Assembly: GCA_030530095.1 (NCBI GenBank)
Contig: JAUMVO010000013.1
Coordinates: 1-47,831 of the forward strand
Source of the DNA: Clostridiaceae bacterium
GTDB lineage: Bacteria; Bacillota; Clostridia; Oscillospirales; Acutalibacteraceae
DNA: 47,831 nt
Direction: 5' to 3'
The position numbers and the translations under genes were made by a program. This document shows, piece after piece, positions 40,344-47,831 of this stretch (position 1 is the first letter of the stretch; each line of letters begins with the position of its first letter). The notes below the pieces were generated by a model that was not told where the DNA came from, did no database searches, and saw nothing but the letters and a program-made list of their open reading frames with translations.

Positions 40344-42465
40344 GATAACGCTCGCTGAAACAGCCGGATTCTGTTTCGGCGTAAACAGAGCAGTCAAGCT
40401 TCTCGACAAAACGGTCGGGGAGGGAAAAAGTGTCTGCACGCTCGGTCCGATTATTCACAATCCGCAGGTTATTGCGGACTTTGAGAAGCGGGGAGTGCGC
40501 ATAGTTGACGGTCCCGACGAGTGTAATGCGGACGATGTGCTCGTTTTGCGTACTCACGGTATCACGAAGCAGATGCTCGAAAGCGTCAAAAATGCTTCGC
40601 TCGATTACTGCGACGCAACCTGTCCGTTTGTACTGAAAATTCATAAAATTGTCAGCGAAAACTCCGACGAAAACAGTGTTACGCTTATTGCAGGCGATTC
40701 GAATCACCCCGAGGTAATAGGCATCCGAAGTTACTGTAACGGCGATTCTTATGTGTTCAACAGTGAGGAAGAACTCGACAAAATCATATCTGAACACCCA
40801 GATTTAGACAAAAAGCATCTAATTTTGGTCGCTCAGACCACTTTTTCCATAAAAAGTTTTGAAAATTATGTAAAAAAAATAAAAAAATACTATACAAATG
40901 CAGTAATTTTTGATACAATATGTAGCGCGACAGAAGAACGACAAAAGGAAGCCACCCGTCTTTCGCTTGAAAACGATGCTATGATTATCATCGGAGGCCG
41001 TCAAAGTTCTAATACGGCGAAGCTCAAAGCGGTGTGTGAATCCAATTGCCCGACCTTCCTGGTCGAGACCGCTGAGGAATTAAAAAATATTGATTTGTCA
41101 GTCTACAACTCAGTCGGTGTCACTGCCGGGGCATCAACACCCGACAGCATTATTAAGGAGGTACTAAAAACCATGACCGAAAAATTAGAACAAAACGCAA
41201 ATGCAGTAAAGGAGGAAGCAACAGTGGCTGAGTCAACATCCTTTGCTGAAATGCTTGATGAATATATTGACGAAAGCTCCGACCAGAAGGTCGTTGGCAT
41301 AGTTGTCGGCGTAACGCCCGCTGAGATTCAGGTTGAAATCGAAGGCAGAAAGCATACCGGTTATGTTTCAGCCGAAGAGTACAGCAATGAGCCCGGTCTT
41401 GATTTAACCAAGGAAGTTAAAAAAGGCGACAGACTCAATCTTATCATTATGAAGACCAATGATATGGAAGGCACTGTAATGCTCTCCAAGAAGCGCTATG
41501 ATGCCGGCAGAGCCTGGGAAGAGCTTTCCGAGGACAGCGACGAGGCGGTTGAAGGAAAGGTTACCGGTATTGCCGGCGAAGGAAAGGGCCTTTTCGTTCA
41601 GTACAATTCAATCCGCGTTTTCATTCCCGCTTCACTTTCAAAGTTCAACCGTAACGATTCTCTTGAGGACATGGTCGGCCAGACGGTTAAGTTCAAGATT
41701 ATCGAGGTTGACCGCCGCAGAAGAAGAGTTGTCGGCTCTATCAAGGCTGCCAACAGAGATGTTCGCAGAGAAGCTGCCGAAGCTTTCTGGGCACAGGCAG
41801 AAGAGGGTCAGAAGTACACCGGTACCGTTCGTTCGCTTACCAAGTACGGCGCTTTTGTTGACATCGGCGGCGTTGACGGTATGATTCATATTTCCGAGCT
41901 TTCATGGACCAGAATCAAGCATCCGTCGGAGATAGTAAACGTAGGCGATACGGTTGAAGTTTATATCAAGGCTCTCGATAGGGAAAATAAGAAGATTTCA
42001 CTCGGCTTCAAGAAGGTCGAGGACAATCCGTGGGAAATCCTTAAGCGCGACTATCCCGTAGGCAGCGTTCATACCGTTAAGATTGTCGGACTTACCACCT
42101 TCGGTGCGTTCGCAAATCTCATCCCCGGCATTGACGGTCTTATACATATCTCCGAGATTGCTTATTCACACATCGGCAATCCCGCTGAGGTACTTAAGGT
42201 AGGCCAGGAGGTTGACGTCAAGATCCTTGACATTGACTATGACAAGAAGAGAGTAAGCCTTTCAATCAAGGCATTGCTTGAGCCTCCGGTTGAGGAGGAG
42301 AAGCCCGCAGAGGAAGCTGCAGAAGCAGCCCCCGAGGCTGTTGAAGCTCCCGCTGAGGAAGCTGCAGAAGCAGCCCCCGAGGCTGTTGAAGCTCCTGCAG
42401 AGGAAGCAGCAGAGGCAGTTGAAGAAGTTGCTGAAGAGGCGGCCGAGACTCCTGCTGAGGAATAA
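40336..42465 (+). CDS. ispH-rpsA: IspH-ribosomal protein S1 fusion
   Basis: 709 residues. The first part (about 1-280) is 4-hydroxy-3-methylbut-2-enyl diphosphate reductase, the last MEP-pathway step. Its [4Fe-4S] cysteines are Cys13, Cys96 and Cys196, with substrate histidines His41, His74 and His124 and GGRQSSNTAKL. The second part has four S1 RNA-binding domains (about 313-375, 400-466, 487-556, 573-643) and an Ala/Glu/Pro-rich repeated tail (about 658-709). In-frame starts in the linker at 41173 (ATG, AAGGAGGT upstream) and 41224 (GTG, AAAGGAGG upstream) could yield a free S1 protein. This fusion is known in Clostridia. Confidence 0.94.
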   Translation: MRKITLAETAGFCFGVNRAVKLLDKTVGEGKSVCTLGPIIHNPQVIADFEKRGVRIVDGPDECNADDVLVLRTHGITKQMLESVKNASLDYCDATCPFVLKIHKIVSENSDENSVTLIAGDSNHPEVIGIRSYCNGDSYVFNSEEELDKIISEHPDLDKKHLILVAQTTFSIKSFENYVKKIKKYYTNAVIFDTICSATEERQKEATRLSLENDAMIIIGGRQSSNTAKLKAVCESNCPTFLVETAEELKNIDLSVYNSVGVTAGASTPDSIIKEVLKTMTEKLEQNANAVKEEATVAESTSFAEMLDEYIDESSDQKVVGIVVGVTPAEIQVEIEGRKHTGYVSAEEYSNEPGLDLTKEVKKGDRLNLIIMKTNDMEGTVMLSKKRYDAGRAWEELSEDSDEAVEGKVTGIAGEGKGLFVQYNSIRVFIPASLSKFNRNDSLEDMVGQTVKFKIIEVDRRRRRVVGSIKAANRDVRREAAEAFWAQAEEGQKYTGTVRSLTKYGAFVDIGGVDGMIHISELSWTRIKHPSEIVNVGDTVEVYIKALDRENKKISLGFKKVEDNPWEILKRDYPVGSVHTVKIVGLTTFGAFANLIPGIDGLIHISEIAYSHIGNPAEVLKVGQEVDVKILDIDYDKKRVSLSIKALLEPPVEEEKPAEEAAEAAPEAVEAPAEEAAEAAPEAVEAPAEEAAEAVEEVAEEAAETPAEE
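41155..41226 (+). promoter_or_regulatory. Two internal ribosome binding sites in ispH-rpsA
   Basis: AAGGAGGT at 41155-41162 stands 10 bases before an in-frame ATG (41173). AAAGGAGG at 41208-41215 stands eight bases before an in-frame GTG (41224). Both lie in the low-conservation linker between the reductase and the first S1 domain. Confidence 0.65.
42307..42396 (+). repeat. Tandem 45-base repeat in the S1 tail
   Basis: Two nearly identical 45-base units (42307-42351 and 42352-42396) encode AEEAAEAAPEAVEAP twice, followed by a degraded partial third unit. The tail is acidic and likely disordered. Confidence 0.85.
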
Positions 42466-42478
42466 TTATTAAACAAGA

Positions 42479-42521
42479 GGGGGATAGGTGAAAGAGATTT
42501 CGCTTATCCCCTTTAATTTTT
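42479..42521 (+). terminator. Terminator after ispH-rpsA
   Basis: GGGGATA / TATCCCC with an inner GAAA/TTTC-like extension, followed by TTTAATTTTTT. Confidence 0.8.
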
Positions 42522-42539
42522 TGGAAAGGTTGGCTCGTT

Positions 42540-44258
42540 ATGATAGGTAAAATCGTTTCAGCCGCAGTTCTTGCCGCAGGTGCAACGGCTGTCGGTATTC
42601 TTGCAAAAAGAAAAAACAGTGATTTTTGCCCCGAATGTGATATCAGAAAAGCGATTGCAAGAGCGAGCGTGCATGTCGAAGGCGGCGATATTTACGACAA
42701 CGGTGCGGCGCTTACTCCGCCTATGGGCTGGTCAAGCTGGAACGCTTTTCACGGCAACATAAACGAGAATTTAATTAAGGAAACTGCAGACGCCATGAAA
42801 AAGAGCGGACTGCTTGAAGCGGGTTACTGTTACGTCAATCTTGATGATTGCTGGCAGAGCTCAATGCGTGATGCAAACGGCAGATTGCAGGGCGACCTTA
42901 AAACATTCCCTTCGGGAATAAAGTCTCTGGTAAAGGAGCTTAATAAAAAAGGCTTTAAGGCAGGCATTTATTCTTCGAACGGTACTCTTACCTGCGAGGA
43001 TTTGCCCGCATCTCTTTATAACGAGAGAATAGATGCCGAAACCTTTGCGGAGTGGGGAATTGAGTATTTCAAATACGATTTTTGCCATAATGAGAAAATA
43101 CCGATGGAAGCACCTGCTTTCGACAGTATTACAATTACTGCAAAGGACGGTGCTCAGGAAATAAAGCTTGAAGCCGAAAACGCAGAGCTATACGGTACTG
43201 CTGCCGTACTGCACGATAAGCATGGCAGCTATGTCGGACGGCTTGATAACAATACGGGCAGTATTAAGTTCAGCTTCGTCAACGTTCAGAAGGAAGGGGA
43301 GTATATCTTCACCTTCATTTACAGAAAGCTGACGGTTAATGAAAAATACGCCGAAATCACAGTGAACGGTACAGATGTTTACAAGCTTGAAATACCCAAG
43401 ACAAGAATGTTTAACGCCTTTGGCCGTGCGCAGCTTATGATTAAACTCAATGCGGGCGACAACACAATCGAAATAAGAAACCCGATAGGTTCTAAAATGG
43501 ACAGCGCCGCAAGGCAGTACACCGATATGGGCAAAGAGCTTAAGCGTGCGACTGCACTTTATGCCGAGAAGCACAATATCCCCGAAAAACCGATTGTGTA
43601 TTCTATCTGCGAGTGGGGTGCGAATAAGCCGTGGAAATGGGGCGCTCAGGCAGGCAATCTGTGGCGTACGACTCTTGACATACAGCCAAACTGGACTTCG
43701 GTTGTCGGAATTTACGAAACCAACGTCAGACTGTACAAGTATTCCTGCAAGGGGTGCTGGAATGATCCCGATATGCTTGAAGTCGGCAACGGCAGCTTGA
43801 GCGTAACCGAAAACAAGGCGCATTTCAGCCTCTGGTGTATGATGGCGGCTCCGCTTATACTCGGTAATGATATCAGAAAGTTTATCAATGCTGACGGATC
43901 TGTAAACACAAACGACAAGACGCTGAAAATAATAACAAATAAGGACCTTATTGCCGTTGATCAGGACACAAAGGGCGTTCAGTGCCGCAGAATCAAGACT
44001 AATCTGCTCACTGACGTACTCGTAAAGCCGCTTGAAAACGGAGAGGTTGCAGTATGCTTCTTCAATAAGTCGCCCGCAGCAATGGATATCCGAATTAAGA
44101 TGTCTGACATCACGAATCTCAGCTGGGTTGATATACCGTCAGCCGCCGAATATGAATGCTTTGATCTGTGGAGTAAGGAAAAGATTAAGTTCAGAAATGA
44201 GCTTAGCGCAACGGTTGATCCTCACGGTGCCGAGGTTTTCAGAATCAAGGCTTTATAA
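42540..44258 (+). CDS. GH27 alpha-galactosidase-like enzyme with inserted CBM-like domain
   Basis: 572 residues. The N-terminal hydrophobic segment (about 5-21) is followed by KRK, which suggests anchoring with the enzyme on the inner face rather than secretion. The GH27 barrel begins TPPMGWSSWNAF (59-70), then YVNLDDCWQ and YFKYDFC with nucleophile Asp180. After this a beta-rich block (about 195-318, KLEAENAELYGTA through NTIEIRNPIG) interrupts the barrel and resembles a CBM35/CBM6-type module. The barrel resumes at YSICEWGANKPW, with the acid/base region CWNDPDMLEVGNG and the C-terminal sandwich. It is likely active on alpha-galactosides or related sugars. Confidence 0.85.
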   Translation: MIGKIVSAAVLAAGATAVGILAKRKNSDFCPECDIRKAIARASVHVEGGDIYDNGAALTPPMGWSSWNAFHGNINENLIKETADAMKKSGLLEAGYCYVNLDDCWQSSMRDANGRLQGDLKTFPSGIKSLVKELNKKGFKAGIYSSNGTLTCEDLPASLYNERIDAETFAEWGIEYFKYDFCHNEKIPMEAPAFDSITITAKDGAQEIKLEAENAELYGTAAVLHDKHGSYVGRLDNNTGSIKFSFVNVQKEGEYIFTFIYRKLTVNEKYAEITVNGTDVYKLEIPKTRMFNAFGRAQLMIKLNAGDNTIEIRNPIGSKMDSAARQYTDMGKELKRATALYAEKHNIPEKPIVYSICEWGANKPWKWGAQAGNLWRTTLDIQPNWTSVVGIYETNVRLYKYSCKGCWNDPDMLEVGNGSLSVTENKAHFSLWCMMAAPLILGNDIRKFINADGSVNTNDKTLKIITNKDLIAVDQDTKGVQCRRIKTNLLTDVLVKPLENGEVAVCFFNKSPAAMDIRIKMSDITNLSWVDIPSAAEYECFDLWSKEKIKFRNELSATVDPHGAEVFRIKAL

Positions 44259-44281
44259 TAAATCTGTTTTGAGGTGGATTG

Positions 44282-44551
44282 ATGTATAACGAGAAATTCA
44301 GAGACGGCGGAGGATTGACACCGTATGTGGCTCCTAATATCAAGGTAGAGCCCGATAAAGAAATAGTATATGATGAGATAGGTAACATAAGGGCTATTAT
44401 TGACAGAAAAGAGCTTGAGAGTAAACGAAAGCAGGACAATAAGGACGAGTTTTTCAGAGTTTTGAAGAAAGCTGCAATAATAGTTGGATTGTTCGCGTTA
44501 GCAACGGTTGCTGTTTATTTTGTTCTGTCCGTCGTAGCATCAATATTCTGA
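44282..44551 (+). CDS. Small single-pass membrane protein
   Basis: 89 residues from ATG 44282 (GAGGTGG upstream). The N-terminal 60 residues are soluble and charged, including EIVYDEIGNIRAIIDRKELE. One membrane helix (about 64-87) ends the protein. I recognise no family. It lies between the GH27 and mtaB genes with short gaps and may be part of an operon. Confidence 0.65.
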   Translation: MYNEKFRDGGGLTPYVAPNIKVEPDKEIVYDEIGNIRAIIDRKELESKRKQDNKDEFFRVLKKAAIIVGLFALATVAVYFVLSVVASIF

Positions 44552-44567
44552 AATAATTTGAAAAAAT

Positions 44568-45854
44568 ATGAAGGTTAAACTTTACACTTTGGGCTGCAAG
44601 GTCAATCAGTATGAAACCGAGCAGATGACGGAAAACTTTATAAAGCACGGTTACGAAATCACATCCGACGATTCATCGGCGGATGTTTTCGTCGTCAATT
44701 CCTGTACCGTCACCGCCGAGAGCGACCGCAAAACGCGTCAACTTGTCAGAAGGCTTAAAAGAAATCAACCCGATTCCGTTGTCGTACTGACCGGCTGTAT
44801 GCCTCAGGCTTTTCCAGATGAATCGGGCAGGCTTAACGAGGCTGATATAGTTATCGGAAACCGTAACAATGCCGATATGATTGACAGACTTGAAGCATTC
44901 TTCAAAAAGCGCAGCCGTGTGGTTGATGTTATTCAGCACGAAACGGGCGAACGCTTCTGCGGGGAGCTTATTTACGACTTTAACGAACGTACAAGAGCAA
45001 TCGTTAAAATTGAGGACGGCTGCGACCGTTTCTGTTCGTACTGCATAATTCCGAAGGCTCGCGGTCGGGTACGCTCCAAATCGATTGAAGTTATAAAAGA
45101 AGAAGTTTCCAGTTTAGCCTCAAAAGGCTTTTGTGAGGTTGTGCTGGTCGGTATCAATCTTTCCGCCTACGGTAAGGACACGGGCGAGAGCTTTGTTGAT
45201 GCGATTAAGGCTGCGTGTGACGTTGACGGTATTAAAAGAGTGCGTCTCGGTTCACTTGAGCCCGACCACATTACTGACGAAGTGATAGACGGTCTTTCAA
45301 GGCTTGACAAGCTATGCCCGCAGTTCCATATTTCTTTGCAGAGCGGCTGTGATGCAACGCTCAAAAGAATGAACAGACACTACAGTGCCGAGGAATACTT
45401 CGAGCTTTGCCGTAAGCTCAGAAGTTCATTTGCCGACTGTACACTTACGACCGATATCATGGTTGGCTTTTCGGGCGAAACGGATGAGGACTTTGAAGAA
45501 ACGGTACACTTTGCTGAAAAGGTCGGCTTTGAGAAGATTCATATTTTCCCATACTCTGTCAGAGAGGGGACAAGAGCGGCAGTTTTTGACAGTAAGATTG
45601 AAAAATCGGTAAAAGAAAAACGGGCAGCGATTCTTAACGAAGCAGCCCAAAGAATAAGAAGCGATTATCTGAAAAGGCAAATCGGCAAAACGGTCGAGAT
45701 AATACCCGAAACGAATCACGATGAAAAATACGTTTTCGGCTACACGGCGAATTATACTCCTGTAATGGTAAAATCACCTGACTTGACTGTCGGCATTCCC
45801 GTGAGCGTCAGGGTTACCGACAGCGACGACGAATATTGCTACGCTGAATTATAA
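44568..45854 (+). CDS. mtaB: tRNA t6A37 methylthiotransferase MtaB
   Basis: 428-residue radical-SAM enzyme that converts t6A to ms2t6A at position 37 of ANN-decoding tRNAs. The N-terminal MTTase domain holds the accessory-cluster cysteines (TLGCKVNQYE, NSCTVT, TGCMPQ). The radical SAM motif CDRFCSYC (CxxxCxxC) follows at about 150. The block IPKARGRVRSKS is typical of MtaB. A C-terminal TRAM domain (about 370-428) binds tRNA. The ribosome binding site is weak, so translation may depend on the upstream small gene. Confidence 0.93.
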   Translation: MKVKLYTLGCKVNQYETEQMTENFIKHGYEITSDDSSADVFVVNSCTVTAESDRKTRQLVRRLKRNQPDSVVVLTGCMPQAFPDESGRLNEADIVIGNRNNADMIDRLEAFFKKRSRVVDVIQHETGERFCGELIYDFNERTRAIVKIEDGCDRFCSYCIIPKARGRVRSKSIEVIKEEVSSLASKGFCEVVLVGINLSAYGKDTGESFVDAIKAACDVDGIKRVRLGSLEPDHITDEVIDGLSRLDKLCPQFHISLQSGCDATLKRMNRHYSAEEYFELCRKLRSSFADCTLTTDIMVGFSGETDEDFEETVHFAEKVGFEKIHIFPYSVREGTRAAVFDSKIEKSVKEKRAAILNEAAQRIRSDYLKRQIGKTVEIIPETNHDEKYVFGYTANYTPVMVKSPDLTVGIPVSVRVTDSDDEYCYAEL

Positions 45855-45867
45855 GACCAATAAAATG

Positions 45868-45896
45868 AACTCCGCAGTAGATACTGCGGAGTTTTT
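45868..45896. terminator. Bidirectional terminator after mtaB
   Basis: AACTCCGCAG / CTGCGGAGTT around TAGATA with TTTTT on the plus side. It lies between converging mtaB and the O-antigen-ligase-like gene. Confidence 0.88.
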
Positions 45897-45908
45897 ATGG
45901 TTTATATA

Positions 45909-47363
45909 CTATTTATATATTACAGGTATAATCACGTCGCCTTCATCATCGTCAAGGTCGTCGAGCTCTTCTTCTTTTTCCTGACTTAAGAGTATATCGT
46001 CTGTCAGGTCTGTAACATCGTCAGTCTCATTGACGTATTCAACAATTGATATAAACATAGTAACAAGAAAAAGATAGGGGATGGGGCAGAAAATACCGGG
46101 ATTGACAAGTGACATCATTTCAATTCCGAGATACGCTACCAGTATTGTTACGTTGAACACCGTGCGTTTCTTTATAAAGAGAATAATTCTTGAAATGAAC
46201 TGTACCGAGAATGCTGCGATTCCGACGAGTCCGAGGCTCGCCATGATCTGTAGCGGTTCGCAGTGATACCAGCACAGCGCGAACTTGGCTGACGGGTGTA
46301 CGTCGCGATTGCCCATATATGCAAGTCCTGTTCCGAAAATCGGGCTGTCATAGAAGTCCTTGAACGCGCGTTCAAACAGATCAAGCCTGACCTCGTTTTC
46401 TCCGCCTGACAGACTGTTTATAAGTCTGCCGAATGTTGCACCGAAGAAACCAAAGAAATCCTGAACGAACAGAACTATCGCGAAGACTATTCCGCCCGCA
46501 ATTGCCACAAATGCCCAACGGTGTCGTCGGTCAATACTGACAAGTATGCTCAGCGTCATTATAAGCTCAATGAGACCGAACAGCATACCGCCCCTTGAGC
46601 CCGTGAGAAGTATGGCAATATACAGAATAAGCGACACGAAAATGTACGACGGCTTTTTGACAGCTTTGAATGCCGCAAAGGGCATAGCGAACATCAGAAA
46701 CGTGGATATGTTGTTTCGCCACTGCATATACAGTATTCCTTTATAGAGCATAACCTGAGAAGCGTTCTCAATATAGAACTCAAGTATCATAAATACCGCG
46801 AACAGTCCCATATAAATCATTATATTGGTGAACTTGTTCTTGACTGAGTATTCCCGCGGCGTTCTGATATATGTGTTGAGCATTATGTATATCAGCAGCA
46901 TACCGAAGCCCAGCCCAAAAACGTAATAGAACGACACGAGGCTGAAATACTGTTTTGCGCTTATAAAGCCGAAGCCGCCAAGCGTTACCGCCACGCTGAC
47001 CATTAATACGGGTATGAACAATCTGCCGGTTTTTATCGGTCTCCGATAGTGTACGAAATGAAATATCAGTGCCGCAACAAGCGGCGCAGCTACCCATACT
47101 ATCTTAATAAAGTAGTCGAACGAATCGTAGCATTTGATGAGCGTTTCCGATATCAGTAAAAAGGGAAGGGTAGCAGCGAGAAGATCGTCGCTTATTACGA
47201 GAATAAAAGATACAATAAGTATAAACAGTGCTACGCCGACAGCTTCGATGTGAAATACGGTTATCAGAGCAGCAAGGACAAAAAGGATTATCATAAACCT
47301 GTCGTCAAGGACAAATTTACGAATCCAATCCGTTTTTTCACTTTTCAGAAAGCGATCCAGCAT
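45909..47363 (-). CDS. O-antigen ligase-like polysaccharide polymerase
   Basis: 484 residues with about 12 membrane helices. The Wzy_C/WaaL-type signature region is LTGSRGGMLFGLIEL, and the large outer loop near YDSPIFGTGLAYMGNRD to CWYHCEPLQIMASLGLVG holds the expected Arg, Gly and His positions. Such proteins polymerise or ligate lipid-linked glycans for capsules, teichoic-like polymers or glycolipids. The C-terminus is an unusual acidic tail (about 450-480). It is a single gene with its own promoter, not inside a visible polysaccharide cluster. Confidence 0.82.
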   Translation of the reverse strand: MLDRFLKSEKTDWIRKFVLDDRFMIILFVLAALITVFHIEAVGVALFILIVSFILVISDDLLAATLPFLLISETLIKCYDSFDYFIKIVWVAAPLVAALIFHFVHYRRPIKTGRLFIPVLMVSVAVTLGGFGFISAKQYFSLVSFYYVFGLGFGMLLIYIMLNTYIRTPREYSVKNKFTNIMIYMGLFAVFMILEFYIENASQVMLYKGILYMQWRNNISTFLMFAMPFAAFKAVKKPSYIFVSLILYIAILLTGSRGGMLFGLIELIMTLSILVSIDRRHRWAFVAIAGGIVFAIVLFVQDFFGFFGATFGRLINSLSGGENEVRLDLFERAFKDFYDSPIFGTGLAYMGNRDVHPSAKFALCWYHCEPLQIMASLGLVGIAAFSVQFISRIILFIKKRTVFNVTILVAYLGIEMMSLVNPGIFCPIPYLFLVTMFISIVEYVNETDDVTDLTDDILLSQEKEEELDDLDDDEGDVIIPVIYK

Positions 47364-47393
47364 AACGTACCTCTTACTGATTTTCTCGGGTTC

Positions 47394-47422
47394 ATTATAA
47401 TACTAAAAGACGTAATTTTCAA
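47394..47422 (-). promoter_or_regulatory. Promoter of O-antigen-ligase-like gene
   Basis: TTGAAA (47422-47417), 17-base spacer, TATAAT (47399-47394), with AAGAGGT before the ATG. Confidence 0.78.
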
Positions 47423-47540
47423 CATAAACATACTATTATATTTATATACGTGCGCGAGAGTGGGACAGAGTGATTTTTAGGGAACGCCCGGCGGCGTTTT
47501 AACAATTGTAAAAATTTTTCAAAAAAATTAAAATTTGGTG

Positions 47541-47569
47541 TTGACATTTGTCGGTTGTTTTGATATTAT
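47541..47569 (+). promoter_or_regulatory. rRNA operon promoter
   Basis: TTGACA (47541-47546), 17-base spacer, TATTAT (47564-47569). The 40 bases upstream are A/T-tract rich (runs of A and T around 47507-47535), which fits an UP element contacting the RNA polymerase alpha subunit. Confidence 0.88.
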
Positions 47570-47575
47570 ATTCGA

Positions 47576-47790
47576 GCGCTCAAACGAGCGCACCTTTCCT
47601 GGACCTTGAAAATTAAACAACGACTAGAACAAGAGAACCCTGAGATTCAGCTCATACGAAAGTATGGGAAGAGTTTTTAGAAGAAGTACGAAAAGTACGA
47701 ACCTTAAATCGAGTAGATTGAGGATAAGAAGAGCAGAGAATGCTATTCTGAAGAATGATTGATTCATCCGAAAGGATGTATTGATAGAAT
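47576..47790 (+). ncRNA. 16S rRNA precursor leader
   Basis: No gene lies here. The leader contains short hairpins with GAAA-type loops: CATAC-GAAA-GTATG near 47653-47666, a GTAC/GTAC pair near 47685-47699, and CATCC-GAAA-GGATG near 47765-47778. They may assist antitermination or RNase processing of the precursor. The exact transcription start is inferred from the promoter. Confidence 0.6.

Positions 47791-47831
<41 letters not shown>

Noticed and set aside
40860-40920. A-rich run inside ispH that could be a slippage or internal promoter site
   Set aside because: The reading frame is intact on both sides, and no -35/-10 pair at good spacing is followed by a sensible start.
12953-45896. Two terminators (12953-12980 and 45868-45896) sharing a CGCAGTA-type core
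   Set aside because: The shared core is short and each is a normal bidirectional terminator between converging genes. Coincidence or common terminator style is sufficient.

Overview
The window is a chromosomal segment of a spore-forming Bacillota, most likely a gut-type Clostridia of the Oscillospirales/Ruminococcaceae kind. Evidence: a T-box leader on asnS, spoIIR, an HPr with both His15 and Ser46, strong GGAGG-type ribosome binding sites, TTGACA/TATAAT promoters, an IspH-ribosomal S1 fusion of the clostridial type, and several glycoside hydrolases without signal peptides. Base composition is moderate and rather even. The clear outlier is the AT-rich gene at 18950. I see no transposase, integrase, phage gene, CRISPR array or plasmid function.

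Layout. 1-1622 (minus): asnS, cut by the left edge, with its T-box leader and promoter. 1690-3306: a membrane-anchored polysaccharide deacetylase and HPr. 3317-3591: a gene-free, highly folded element with imperfect terminal inverted repeats, ending just before the uvrC ribosome binding site. 3607-9652: a tight housekeeping run, uvrC, HAD phosphatase, rsmD, coaD, coiled-coil protein, DUF4830 protein, rsuA-type pseudouridine synthase, spoIIR. 9729-12935: cytoplasmic GH20 hexosaminidase and Na/Pi cotransporter. 12994-18293: M15 D,D-carboxypeptidase, a membrane-inserted M28 peptidase with a lipoprotein, a YdcF protein, a PdaA-like lipoprotein deacetylase and a small membrane protein. 18422-24123: trmL, an HExxH metalloprotein, two tRNA-Pro genes, a second membrane-inserted M28 peptidase, an SGNH hydrolase, prfB and a GNAT acetyltransferase. 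24215-28604 (minus): a four-gene accessory operon with an MFS/GPH transporter, a six-helix membrane protein, a condensation-type acyltransferase and a membrane-NUDIX fusion. It is fired from a promoter that is nearly a mirror copy of the divergent folC promoter. 28740-38246: folC, GH38 mannosidase, ackA, DNA-deoxyinosine glycosylase, tmcAL, an RpiR regulator and a BaiN-type flavoprotein. 38243-45854: methyltransferase, cmk, plsC, ispH-rpsA fusion, GH27 galactosidase with an inserted carbohydrate-binding-like domain, a small membrane protein and mtaB. 45909-47363 (minus): an O-antigen-ligase-like protein. 47541-47831: promoter, leader and first bases of an rRNA operon.

How it fits together. 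Many genes serve RNA and translation (asnS, rsmD, the rsuA-type enzyme, trmL, tmcAL, mtaB, prfB, S1, two tRNA-Pro genes, 16S rRNA). A second theme is cell-envelope remodelling and sporulation (two CE4 deacetylases, the M15 carboxypeptidase, spoIIR, plsC, the O-antigen-ligase-like protein). A third is intracellular glycan breakdown (GH20, GH38, GH27, all without classical secretion signals) feeding fermentation (ackA). The least explained parts are the folded element before uvrC, the minus-strand acyltransferase/NUDIX operon with its mirrored promoter, the membrane-split M28 peptidases, and several genes whose ribosome binding site lies inside a hairpin.
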